A DNA stretch of 64,000 nt from Manihot esculenta (lineage: Eukaryota > Streptophyta > Magnoliopsida > Malpighiales > Euphorbiaceae): contig NC_035164.2 in NCBI RefSeq assembly GCF_001659605.2, forward strand, positions 11,134,965 to 11,198,964. Reading direction: 5' to 3'. The stretch's first letter is position 1; each line of letters opens with the position of its first letter. This document shows, piece by piece, positions 52,576 to 63,716 of this stretch. The notes beneath the pieces were generated by a model, which worked only from the letters and a program-made list of their open reading frames with translations, did not search any database and had not been told where the DNA came from. Both the position numbers and the translations under genes were made by a program.

Positions 52576-55150
52576 TGTAACGACCCGAAAATCAGACCGC
52601 TACCGGCGCTAGGATCCAGATCGGCTTAAGGCCGCCGGGACCCGTAGCAAGCCTGACATGAAACCTGTAAACCTGTTTAATCCCATACATGATCAACAAT
52701 CATACATAAAAATTAAAACTTTTCTTTCATTCCTTCCTCATACACCAAACTCAACTTGTGCATGCACTAAACATAATCTTAATCATAAACTTGACCCCTC
52801 TGTGGGATCCCATCAATGCCCCAAGGGGCGATACATCATAAGTTGAGTTGGTTAAACATAAACATCAATAGACATTAAGATCATGTATCAACAAGGGATT
52901 ACAATGAACTATGGTCAAGCACACTTCTAAACCTCAATATCATTATACATAACATAACTATTTAACTTTACATCATTATACAATTTACCATGTCCACTAT
53001 CTACCTATTACAAACATAAGACTTTACTCTTCTTGACTTCTCTGTCTAGCGCGTACCTGCAATCCTGGGGGATTAGGGAAAATGGGTGAGCTACTAGAGC
53101 CTAGTGAGCAGAATAATAGAAAACATTTAAATCTCATGCCATCATGTAATGCAACACATCACAACAAATCACATCTCGGATGGTATTGTCACCAATAGTC
53201 CTCTACATTCCAAAGTGCCGGGACGTAGAATGGGTACAACCGGTCTTTCTCTTAACATAACATATCATGCATACCAATGTGCCAGGGACGTAGAATGGGT
53301 ACAACCTGGACTTCCATACCATATCATGCCGTAGCATCATCATACCATATGAGGACTAAAGGATCATTCAATAACCAATCCACATCAACATCATAAATAC
53401 AATGCAACATATTCGTGATTTCTAATGCAAACAACCTAATTCATCACATGGCATTCATGATGCATGAACATGCTCAACTGTATTGTAACACCCCTTACCC
53501 TATCAAAGAGTAGATAGAGCAAGGAATGTCACAAACTATACCTTTTTAGATATATCAGGACTAAACAATTTCTTTTATCTGTAAATACCAAGTTTTTAGG
53601 TAATGCATGTAACTTTCATCAAGTGAAGTTGTTTTGGTGAGGTTTGGCTTGGCTTTGGTGGAGTTTGGCTTGGCTTTGGTGGAAGGAAGACAAAACAAAG
53701 CTTTGGTTTTTTTCAATGGGTGAGCTACGGCAATGGTGGAGGAAGAAAGAAGAAAATCCCTTTTTCTTTTTTAATTTTCTTTTTCATTTCTCCTTTCCTT
53801 AGTTAGGTGACACATGGATGTTACATGTATAGTTCATTTGCTTTAAAACATAAAGGTTTATTCTACTCACCTCTGGCTGAAGCTTTACTGACTTAGAAGC
53901 AGCTGAACTCACTGCTGGGGTCCTCGGTTCCTCGGGTCCGAACCTACACAGGTGGACTCAAATGAGGGACCAAACAACTAGAACATAACTCTAAAAAAAT
54001 ATCCCCCAAAAACCCCCTTAAAACACCTCAAAACAATCATGCAAAAACATGCAAAGGAAGGCAGAACAGGGCAGGTTCGGCGGCACCTTCGGCGGCCGAA
54101 AGTCCCTCCAGAGCCGAAACCCAGGCAGGTTCGGCGGCACCTTCGGCGGCCGAAAGTCCCAGACAGAGACGAAAGTCTCTTTTCGGGGGCAACTTCGGCA
54201 GCCGAAAGGCCTGCCTCCCCAGCCATGTTCGGCGGCCGAAAGTTCCTTCGGCTGCCGAACCTGGTTTCTGCCAAAGGGCAGAAACTTGGCTCCTTTAAGC
54301 ACACTTGCCTCCAAAACTTCCAATCATGCATTTAGCTCAACCAAAACATGCAAATATACATACATTGGCTCCTAGGGGCTTCAAACTAACTTAAACCCCA
54401 ACTACAACACACAACAGCAACACAAATCCAACATACATTGCTCAAAACATAACATTAACTCAAAAACCTAACTATGAGCTAAACATGCATTCTACCCCAT
54501 AGATCTTGCATAAAACTTACTTTAAACATGAAATGAGCTTAAGATCAGCTCTTACCTCTTGAAGATCGAGAGAGAGACGTCCTAAACTCGAAGGTGGGAG
54601 ATTTTGAGTTCTTGAACCTCAAAGCTCCAAAACTTGCTTTAAACTCGAAAATCTTCAAAACAACGTAAAAACTTGTGAAAATCTTGAAAGATTTGAAGGA
54701 AAGAACTCAAGGATGGTGAGGAACGGTGGAAGGGCTCACCTTGGCCGAAAATGGGGAGAAAGCTCGCCCATTTCGGCTAAGGGGCTCTTTTATAGTGGCT
54801 GGCCAGGCCACATTCGGGAGCCGAACGTGCCCCCGCATGCATGCCATGTTCGGCGGCCGAACTTGAGGTTCGGCGGCCGAACCTGGGCTTCCCTCACTTA
54901 AGCCTTCGGGGGCCTAAGGCTCACCCGAAAAGCATGCATGTTCGGCGGCCGAACTTGAGTTTCGGCGGTCGAACCTGAGTTTCCTCCAAGGGTATTTTTA
55001 TTCCAAAAATTCATTTCCTCTTTACTTAAAATCATCAAAAACATTAAAACATTTCATGAAAACATGGTTTTACCCTTCTAGAGGTCTCCGACATCTGAAA
55101 TTCCACCGGACGGTAGGAATTCTGATACCGGAGTCTAGCCGGGTATTACA
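52576..55150 (-). mobile_element. Solo LTR of type C' inside B2
   Basis: Target duplication AGAAC (52571-52575, 55151-55155). TGTAACGACCC...GGTATTACA, 2,575 bp including a nested 342-bp insertion with its 5-bp duplication. Without these it is 2,228 bp, matching the 2,231 bp of the solo LTR at 27976. Eight perfect TTCGGCNGCCGAA palindromes start at 54088, 54142, 54194, 54228, 54247, 54849, 54869 and 54941. Confidence 0.9.
53484..53825. mobile_element. 342-bp solo LTR of an unidentified family
   Basis: TGTAACACCCC ... GATGTTACA with inverted TGTAACA/TGTTACA ends, flanked on both sides by TGTAT (53479-53483, 53826-53830). Contains a short direct repeat (GGTGAGGTTTGGCTTGGCTTT, nearly repeated at about 53636 and 53657). 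TG...CA ends plus a 5-bp duplication indicate an LTR retrotransposon origin. No interior remains. Confidence 0.8.
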
Positions 55151-56963
55151 AGAACAAAGAATAATAGATGGTGCTAGTGGAGGAGCCATTGCAGAAATGG
55201 AACCTGAAAAAGGTAAAACTTTAATCTCCATATTAGCTGCCAATTCTAGACAATATGGCCAAAAAGAGGACATTCCAAGAAATGCCAATGAAGTAAGTAT
55301 TGCATCTTTAGATTCTAAAATCTCACAATTAACAACTGTAATTCAACAATTGGTTGCAGGGAATAATGCACAGACTTGTGGCATTTGCAAACAAGCAGAT
55401 CACCCCACAGATATGTGTCCTATCCTTCAAGAAGGAGAGCAACAAGTAAACGCCATTGGAGGGTTCAATGGACAACAATTCAATGGACAACAAAGGAAGT
55501 ATGACCCATTTTCAAGTACCTACAATCCGGGGTAGAGAGATCATCCAAACCTTAGCTATGAAAATAGACAGTAGAACTACCAACCAAGAACCAACTATCA
55601 AGCTGCAAAATCAGGTATGTCTCTAGAAGACATTGTTCAATCTCTTGCTAATAGCACTCTTGCTTTTCAACAGAAAATGAAGTCAAGCATCCAGAATTTA
55701 GAGAATCAAATGAGCCAACTTGCTACATCAGTGAGCAAGCTAGAATCTCAAGGGAAACTGCCTTCCCAAACTATACCAAATCTAAAACAGAACGTAAGCG
55801 CAATTATGCTGCGAAGTGGGAAGGAGTTAGAATCTACCAGCCCGAAGAGGCTTACCCAAGGGGCAGACCAAAAGGCAGAAGCAGAAATAGAGATTCTAGA
55901 AGAGAAACAACCCTAGAAATCTGAGGAAGAACAATCTCCAATGCAGGTAATACGTCCACATTTTCCCGAAAGATTTGCTCAATCAAAAAGAGAAAAGGAA
56001 GAGAAAGAGATCTTGGAGATTTTTCGCAAAGTCCAAGTAAACATACCCCTTCTTGAAACCATAAAGCAAATACCCAGGTACGCGAAATTTCTAAAAGATC
56101 TTTGCACTAATAAAAGAAAATTGTATGGGCACGAAAAGATTAAAGTATGGGAGAATGTATCAGTTGTACTCTAAAGAAAAGTTGTGCAGAAATGTAAAGA
56201 CAAAGGCATGTTTGCTATATCATGTAAAGTTGAAAACCTTGAAATCAAGAAGGCAATGTGTGATTTAGGAGCTTCCATAAATGTTATGCCTATGTTAGTT
56301 TATTTGTTTTTGGATGCAGGTCCTTTGAAACAATCAGGAGTCACACTCCAACTCGCCGATAGATCAATAGTTTATCCTAAAGGCGTGTTGGAGGATGTTT
56401 TGGTGCAAGTGGGGAGATTAATTTTCCCAGCTAACTTTTTTGTCTTGGATATGGAAGATAACAATTCATCCAACTCTATAGATTTATTGCTAGGAAGACC
56501 ATTCCTCAACACAGCTAGAACGAAGATCGATGTGCACGAAGGCACACTTTCAATAGAGTTTGATGGAGAAGAGATAAAGTTTAATGTCTATAATGCAATG
56601 AAGCATTCTGATGATAACTTTTCTCTTTGCAGCATAGAAGTAGTTGATCCTCTCACTCAAAAAGCCTTTGAAATAAGCAAGAAAAACAAGTTGGAGGTAG
56701 TTCCAACTGAAAACTTGATATTGGACTGCCTTGACAATAGTACATCTAAACTTAATAAAGAAATTGAAAAAATATTCCACTCATTAGGCCCTTCAAGCCA
56801 TAAGGCACCAGAACTTGAGTTAAAAATGCTTCCAGCTCATTTGAAATATGCATTTTTGGGAAGTAATAACACACTTCCAATCCTAATACTCTCCAAGTTC
56901 AATCCTTCAAAAGCAATGAAGTTAATTTGGGTGCTGAACGAATATGAAGAGGGAAGTGGATGA

Positions 56964-57369
56964 AACCTAACATGCCACTGTCCAGCCTAGGACAATAAAC
57001 AAGAGCGCTGCTTGAGAGGCAACCCAAGGTTATAGGCTTGCCAAAACCTGTAGAGTCACAAGTAAGTTTTTTTTTTTTCAGTTTTAATTAATTTATTAGA
57101 TTATTTTTGTTAGAGCAGATTGGACCTTCTGGGCAATTTGGGACTTCAGGGAACCTTTTTGAAGGTAAGTTATTATTTTTAAAATTGCTCCCAAAGGAAG
57201 GTAAGTTCTGTTATACTTCATCTTATTTTCTACTTCAAAAAAAAAATAATAAAAAATAATTTAAAAAAGCAAAAAAAATTAATAAAAAAATATATAAATA
57301 AAATAAAAACCTAATTCTTTCTCTCTCATATCATCTTCATCTTCTATCTTTTATTTTTTCTTCTCTACA
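56964..57369 (+). other. B2 non-coding region after protease
   Basis: Starts CTAACATGCCACTG and GAGGCAACCCAAGG as in B1 at 23583, then A/T-runs. No coding seen. Confidence 0.75.
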
Positions 57370-57770
57370 GGATGACTCACGCCGTTGCCGCCGCTCCAAC
57401 CGAAAGCCACCGCTCATCACGTCGCCGCTGGACTGCGCCAAAGACTTCAGCAGCCACGGCGATTGGATCTCGCGCACATCATAGGTCCACGATCACGCTC
57501 CATCCTCGCCGGACGTAGCCTTCATGCAAGCCTCCCCACTGGTAGCGAGGCCCGCGCGACCTCGCTCCCCGGTTGTGCATCTCTTTTCGCCGATTGCAAG
57601 TCTGTCCGCGCCCTTTGCCGGTCGCGATGTCTTCGCCGCTGATGCCAGCCCAGCCACTCCTTTCTCACCGGTTGTAGCTTCTTCCGCACTGACACTGCCG
57701 CTCTGCCGCCGTCAACCTCCTCGCCATCAGCAGCCACACTCCAGCGTTTGCAGATGAGATGAGTTATGAT
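57370..57770 (+). other. GC-rich block in B2 3' region
   Basis: An abrupt GC-rich island rich in GCCGCC, CGCC and TCGCCG. It is open on both strands in pieces: + from ATGACTCACGCCGTTGCCGC at 57372, about 45 codons rich in Ala/Arg/Ser; - from about 57830. It matches in position and downstream sequence the GC-rich block of B1 (32310-32560). No known domain is recognisable. It could be a decayed third ORF or captured host exon sequence. Confidence 0.55.
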
Positions 57771-59245
57771 GATGAAGAGGTGAAACATGAGATCCTGAAG
57801 CAACTCCAAGATTGAAAAAATGCAACCCAACCACCAGCAGCTTAAGTTCTATACGACTTACTCCTCAGGGAAGTTTTTTTTAACTTACTTTTATTTTATT
57901 TTGTGGACTTCCCCCATTTGATTGAATTTTTTTTCCACATTGAGGACAATGTGAGGAGTAAGTGTGGGGGAGATGTGGCATGGAAATTGAAGAGTTTTTT
58001 TTTTTGATTGATGAGATTGATTGATGATTGATGAACATATATATCTATTTTATTCTGAATTTTTTGAGAATTTTTATTCTTTTTCTGCCTTTTTTTTTGA
58101 GTTTTTGCTGTTTGAGTTAGAGACTTGTCCAAGCTTATAAACACTTGATCTGTTTTTATGATTCTCAGTAATTTCTCAGCACTTGTACTTGCTAAATTGT
58201 TTCTCATATTTAATTGATTTTTAGTATTGGCATCATTCTGATAAAAAAAATAAAAAAATAAATTTTACAACTCCTTACTTGCCATAAGAAATTGATATGT
58301 CCTTTATTATAGAATTCAAGTTCTTATGCCATTTGTATGCTAGCTTAAATAGAATAAGTTGATTATTGTTCATTTTGTTAGTTTTATTTTTAAAGCTTGT
58401 TTTGAAAGCTCATGAAGTATGGTCCTTATTTAAATAGTTGGGTAATGAATGCATGTTCTTTTAAAAGAATTGCTGCCCTTTGTTGAAAATGAATTAAAAG
58501 ACATTTTCTAGACTATATGTTTATATGGAAATTAAGGCGTGTCATCAAAGAAAAATAAGAAAAAAAGAATCATAAAAATAAAAATTAGAAATAAATACAC
58601 TCCTATGACCCACTCCTTTAGTTGCTTGATCAATTGGTTACCAACCTGATGGCCCAAGTAGTGCGGTACTTGGTGACCCCTTAAGGTGATTTCGCATGGA
58701 GAAATTAGTGTTTGGGAGAGTATCACCCCTTTTGGGCCGTTTAAAAAAAACTCGCACATACCTTTTTATTAGATAACCATGAGTGGAGCTAGTAGCCACT
58801 TGAGCTGAATAACTTGTAGCAAGTGGCTCAATAACTATTTGTTTCACGTTCACTTGATCGGTTTCAGGCAAGATATAGTAGGAAGTGTAAATAATAAATA
58901 ATAAATCTCCAAGTCTTTAAATTTTATTAGTCTAGTCAAGAGTTCCTAAGATTCCATTCTTTCAAAAAGGCAGTTTAATATTATATGACATTCTAATATT
59001 TTATGTGCTTAAAATTGAATTGAGGACCAATTTTATGTCTTGAGAAACACGCTTTAAATATGAAACTTATTGAAGTGAACTTTGGTGAAATTAAGTTATT
59101 TCTGCTATCATCCTATTGCATGACAATTTGATTTTTTGTTTTGGACAAATTAAATTTTAGATTGATTGAGAACAGAGCTGTGTTTTATTGTTTCATTTTA
59201 ATTTCTGTGCTTGAGGACTAGCAAAGGTGAAAGTGAGGGGGAATC
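57771..59245 (+). other. B2 3' non-coding region to the polypurine tract
   Basis: AT-rich. Holds CACATTGAGGACAATGTG and AAGTGTGGGGGAGATG (57938-57973), shared with D. The part from about 58790 aligns with B1 at 32940-33350. Ends GTGAGGGGGAATC before the 3' LTR. Confidence 0.75.
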
Positions 59246-60292
59246 TGATGAGTTGTAAAATTCACAATTTTTTTCCTCATTTAATTTCATGATTTTACTA
59301 TAATTTTGATATAAATATTTAATTTTAATTTGAATATAATTTTGGATAGGTTTGAGCAGAAGTTGAGAAAAGGGACGAAAAAATGCTGAATTAAAGGATT
59401 TTTGAACGGGGGTTACAACCTTGACCAGACCTATAATCCAGGGCGATGAGGAGATAAGATAGATTTTGCCACCTAAGCAAGGATGAGATCAGCTTCAAGT
59501 GGGGTCAAATTGAATCGAACTCAATCAGATTAGGATAGAGATAAGGTAGGAACAATATATTTTATTTTAAATTATTAAGTTTTATCATTTTGTGCCTTTA
59601 TATAGGCTCTTAGCATTAAATCTAGGGAATCATATTCTACCTCTCACTCTCACTCTCTTCTCTATTTTTTTTTTTCTTCTTTTGCTCAGTTGTTATAATT
59701 TTATTATGGCCATGAGTGGCTAAAAATTTATTTTTAGTTGAAAGTTAAATTAAATTGAGATTTGTTCAAGTTGTGAGGTTATGCACTTTAATTCTCTTCA
59801 TCTTATTTCTATTTTCTATTAATTTCTCCATTGTTGTTTTCTTGAGAATTCAATGGGCCCATTGAATCTCTTGAAAAAACAACATATTGTTAATTAATCT
59901 AATTAAATCCGTAATTATTTACTTGGATTAATAATAAGTAGCAATTAATATATTAGTTTATATTAAGAAATTAGTATATTTAATTTAAATAAAACGCGTG
60001 TTTTTATTGATCAAGTTTTGGTTCTTCTCTCTTAATGCAGTTGACTAATTAAATCTACACACGTGTTGGGATTGTTGGTTAACTAATAATTAATTTAAGC
60101 GCGAAGCCAATTAATTTATTCATAAGAAAGAATTGGTGGGATTACTTTCGACTAAAAGTTTTTTTATTATTTGTTTCTTCAATAATATTGCATTATTTAT
60201 TAATTTTCTTTTGAGTTTATTTTTTTGGCTTGCCCAAGACAAAATCATTAAGGTTTCTGTGGAATCGATACTCACTTACCCTATCTGCAAGT
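59246..60292 (+). repeat. B2 3' LTR, truncated
   Basis: Starts TGATGAGTTGTAAAATTC. Follows the 5' LTR with several internal deletions and ends at CCCTATCTGCAAG, about 50-60 bp short of the expected end. Confidence 0.85.
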
Positions 60293-60665
60293 CCCATTAA
60301 AGAAGTATTTAGCTTAGAAGACTACTAAAAAAAGCATATGATTCTAATAAACTCCTCCAACCCTGTCGACCAATCATTACTAGATTAAAATGATGATGGA
60401 TTCCAAAAACTCATACCTTCATACACTCTTTCCAAACACATCTTATCCCAAGATAACTAGCGTATACACTTTTGATTTCTCCCTTTCAAACCATACTGGA
60501 AGAAGTTCATTCTCTGCAATTGTTCACACATAAAAGAATAGAAACAGACATGGAGTATAAAGGGATAGCTTGTGCCATGAATTTTAATAAAGTCTGCTTT
60601 CCTACACTAGAAAGAAATTTGCCTTACCAGCTATTAACCCACTTGTGCAATCTCTCATTTAAATA
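60293..60665 (-). pseudogene. LINE (L1-like) RT fragment, upstream part
   Basis: On the - strand: LHKWVNSW, GKFLSSVGKQTLLKFMAQAIPLYSM, GIRCVWKECMKV and HHFNLVMIGRQGWRSLLESY, ending near the LTR. This corresponds to the end of the RT domain of plant LINE ORF2 (GKxxLIKxVAQAIPxYxMS ... FNxALLAKQGWR). The continuation lies at 49944-48434 across B2. Frames shift and contain stops. Confidence 0.75.
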
Positions 60666-62552
60666 GGTAAGTACCCATATGATATTTTTGGAAGTCTGAT
60701 GGAAGTCATGGATCTCAAGTGAAGTTGGAGATGAATTTACACTAATATTGGGTCTATCCAATACTTATTTCCAGATCTTGCAGTAGAATCAAGTAGTTTA
60801 AACAATGAGAGAAAACCAACAAATAATACAAATTCTAAATGTAAAATTACAAACGCATTTAGTGCAAATGGAGAGAGAAATTACCATAGCTCACAAAACA
60901 AGAGTGATGATCGGGTCTTTTCTTATGTCTCTCTCCGTCTCAGAATGAACTTTTCTTCTATGGGTAATTATAATACTTTAGGAACTCTTTTGCAAAATAT
61001 AAAATGAATTCATTGAGAACTATTTATTAATACAAGAATATCATGAACTAAATTTAAATATACAGAAAATAAGCAGTAAGTTTGATTCAACTTTAGGATT
61101 AAAAATGAAAAATTAATTAGTTAATTAAATTTTTTTAATTAAATGCTGAATCTCACATTAATGAGGATAGGATTGTGCTTTTCATTAAAAAAAATATTTA
61201 TTTAAAAAATAATTAATTTTCTGTTTTAGTGCATTCTTATGATTCAATTGATGAGAAAGAAGGTTGTCGTAATTTAATGCCACTTGTAAATAATATAATG
61301 TTACTTTTGGTATTGATATGATATTGTCCCCAGAGAATTTATGAAAAGTGCAAAGAGGCTTCTTCAACGGTGTGCATCAGTCTTCTTATTAGCATAAATC
61401 ATCTCAAGAGAGCTGCACTTGGTTCCTTCCTTGGCAGTTATTTTCATGAGGCTATTGTTTTTTGTTTTCGTAATTGTTATTACAGCTTATTGCATAAAAC
61501 GCCATATAAGTGTGATGTATTTTGTAAGGTATCTTGCATTCTCTAATAAATAAAAAAAATTATCCTTTGATCAAACTTTTTATTAAATCTCAGAATGTTG
61601 TGGCATTACATTAAAACCGTTTCTCCTTAATAAACTCATTGATATCAGAGAAACAAAAAATGAAAACCAATTCATTCCAAATTTTACAAAATTTCAGTTC
61701 CATCACAAAATTTTATTTACTGTATTTTAATTTATAAAAAGATTATGAAATTTAGAATATAATAACATAATATATAATATTCACATTCCACCTTTTTCCT
61801 TTGTAGTTTGCAGGATCAGAATAAGACACAAAACCTATGGATCCAAACACTAACAGAGCCTACCAATGTTTCCAATGATCTGATAATTTCTTGCCTTCTC
61901 ACCATCTTTACCAAGGTTCATTATTTTAATTTTTTTTTATTTGATTCAGTTTTTCTACTCCCTATGTTCTACTGGATTTAAAGAGTCAATAAAATCGGGT
62001 TTCTTTTGTATAGCTAGAAAAATAAATTCTTTTTAAGAAAGAATTTCATGGCCTTGATAGGAATTGGGTTCAGTTATTTCATAATTTTTATTCGATTCAA
62101 GCACTCATATGGTAAATTTAAAGGTTTTGTAGTTTCAATACCATATGAAATCTTAAAAATTTAAATTTCATTTGAAATTAAAACTATACACGTCTAATTG
62201 ACAATAGAAAAAAAGAAAGAGATTTTAAGGGTCGCTCACCATGCGCAATGGTGAGTAGTGAGAAACGCTAGCCGAATGTGATGGCGAGAATCAAGAGACA
62301 CAATCAATGGGCAATGTGAGCGTCGAGCGCAATCGTGATCGATGGGCGATCCGATTTTTGATTTTATCTATTTTGATTTTTGTTAAATTTATTGGATTTG
62401 AATTTTGAATTTGAATATATTGAAAATTTTTATTTGTGTTGTGGAGATTGAAGTTGAGATTTAGCTATTATTTTAATTGTGAATAGAGTTTTGAACAAAA
62501 GAGAATGTATCGAAAATAAAAGAGAAAAAGAATACGAAGGGTAGTTTGGATT
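60666..62552. other. AT-rich region, no recognised gene
   Basis: Mixed AT-rich sequence with a few less AT-rich stretches (60700-60960, 61330-61470, 62220-62350). Short open frames (such as 61185-61367 on -) have no recognisable motif. The stretch at 62220-62350 is locally CG-rich with GCGAGAATC, GAGCGTCGAGCG and GATCGATGGGCGATCC. I can assign none of it. Confidence 0.5.
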
Positions 62553-62808
62553 TCTCCATTTACTAACAACATTTTCGATCGGAAAATCTCTAATTTCGAT
62601 AAAATTAAATTTTAGAGGTTAAAAAGTTGGGTTTTAAGATAAATTCATTAATTATATTATATCTCAATGACTAAAAAATATTTTAATTTTAATAATATTA
62701 ATAACAGTAATATATAATCAATAAAAATTATATAAAAAAAATCATGATATACCCAATGAGTTATAAAAAATATATAACACATAAAATACGTTGCAAAAAG
62801 TTAGTTAT
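62553..62808. repeat. Direct repeat copy 1
   Basis: TTTACTAACA..., AAAATTAAATTTTAGAGG, AAGTTGGGTTTTAAG, TCATGATATACCCAATGAGT, and AACACATAAAATACGTTGC match in order the copy at 63717-64000. Confidence 0.75.
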
Positions 62809-63716
62809 ATAAAGGGGAGAGAGAATATAAAATACCTAATAAAGTTTAGCTTAATTACAATAAATAATTAATTTTTTTTTAAAATAGAAATTGGGGATTG
62901 GGGAGTAGAACCACCTTAAGACCTCGTATTTATTCAAATACACTTACTATCAGTCTAAGTTTGTGAATATAATAAATAATTAAATTTATTTAGCTATTAA
63001 AATTAATTTATTCTAGACGCTAATTATTTAAATTAATATTAGAATTTGTATAAAATTAAAATTTATAGGTTTATTTATACTTAAATTTTATTTTTATTAT
63101 AATAAAATTAAAGTTTATTAATAATAAAAAAACGTTATAAATTTTAAATCTCTCCATGCTAATTTAAGCTAAAATTCAGTATTTCGATTAAAAAAAAAAA
63201 CTAACATTCAGTACATTATTTATAAAGAAAATGCATAAAAAAGAATTTAGTTTTTTAAATTTACGAATACTAATTGATTAAAATTGTAGTAAAAATAATA
63301 AAAAAATTATATGCAAATCAATTCAATTTAAATTGAAAACGGTGAAATTAGTAATTGAATTTCATTTAATATGGATTGATTAAATTAAATATAGTATATT
63401 ACTAAATGCAAATATATAATTTCCTAATTAAATATATCTACTCACAATTGTTTCACATGGATATTAATCCATGTTCTAATGAAATTCTACTATAGTTTTA
63501 GTAATAATGTTAATTATTCTTAAATCAAGCGTATGATTTCATGATATTTTAATATATGTTATTTTTCTATTTTTTGACAATAAATAATTATTTAGTTTGT
63601 TTTCATATTTTTCTTTAATCCATTTTCTTTCCTTTCTTCATATGAATTATATATATATATAATCCTCTCAAATTTATCATTTAATTTAAGTTGTAATATG
63701 AAGATTATATATATTT
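62809..63716. other. AT-rich spacer between direct repeats
   Basis: A/T-dominated DNA with no coding potential. (AT)n runs at about 63648-63660. Confidence 0.55.

Larger units (their letters stand above)
51872..56963 (+). pseudogene. B2 gag-protease (split by solo LTR)
   Basis: Starts MTRSENSRIQFDPEIEKT. The Gag core VFPFTLIESAKDWLYYLSPG (about 52275-52340) is followed by WAQIRDLFLERFFP, a frame shift near 52470, then YKKLIASCPKYGISPKQLNL and FYEGLLPLE, where the solo LTR interrupts at AGAAC. After it: RIIDGASGGAIAEM, zinc knuckle CGICKQADHPTDMC (about 55378-55420), FNGQQFNGQQRKYDPFSS, and a coiled segment (55617-55900). Protease: CDLGASINVMPM (about 56262) and LLGRPFLNTA (about 56486), in a 259-codon open stretch (56184-56963) ending WVLNEYEEGSG-stop. 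It is better preserved than B1. No RT follows. In a functional relative this would yield capsid and protease. Confidence 0.87.
49945..60292 (+). mobile_element. Athila-like element B2 without RT/integrase, interrupting the LINE
   Basis: 5' LTR 49945-51279; primer site TGGCGCCATTTTCGGGGA at 51285-51302; gag-protease relic 51872-56963, split by a solo LTR (52576-55150, TSD AGAAC). A GC-rich block is at 57370-57770 and the shared ATTGAGGACAATG block at 57939. A polypurine tract (AAGTGAGGGGGAATC) ends at 59245, and the 3' LTR runs from 59246 to about 60292 (truncated). Layout matches B1, again without RT or integrase. The lost 3' LTR end removes any target duplication. Confidence 0.85.
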
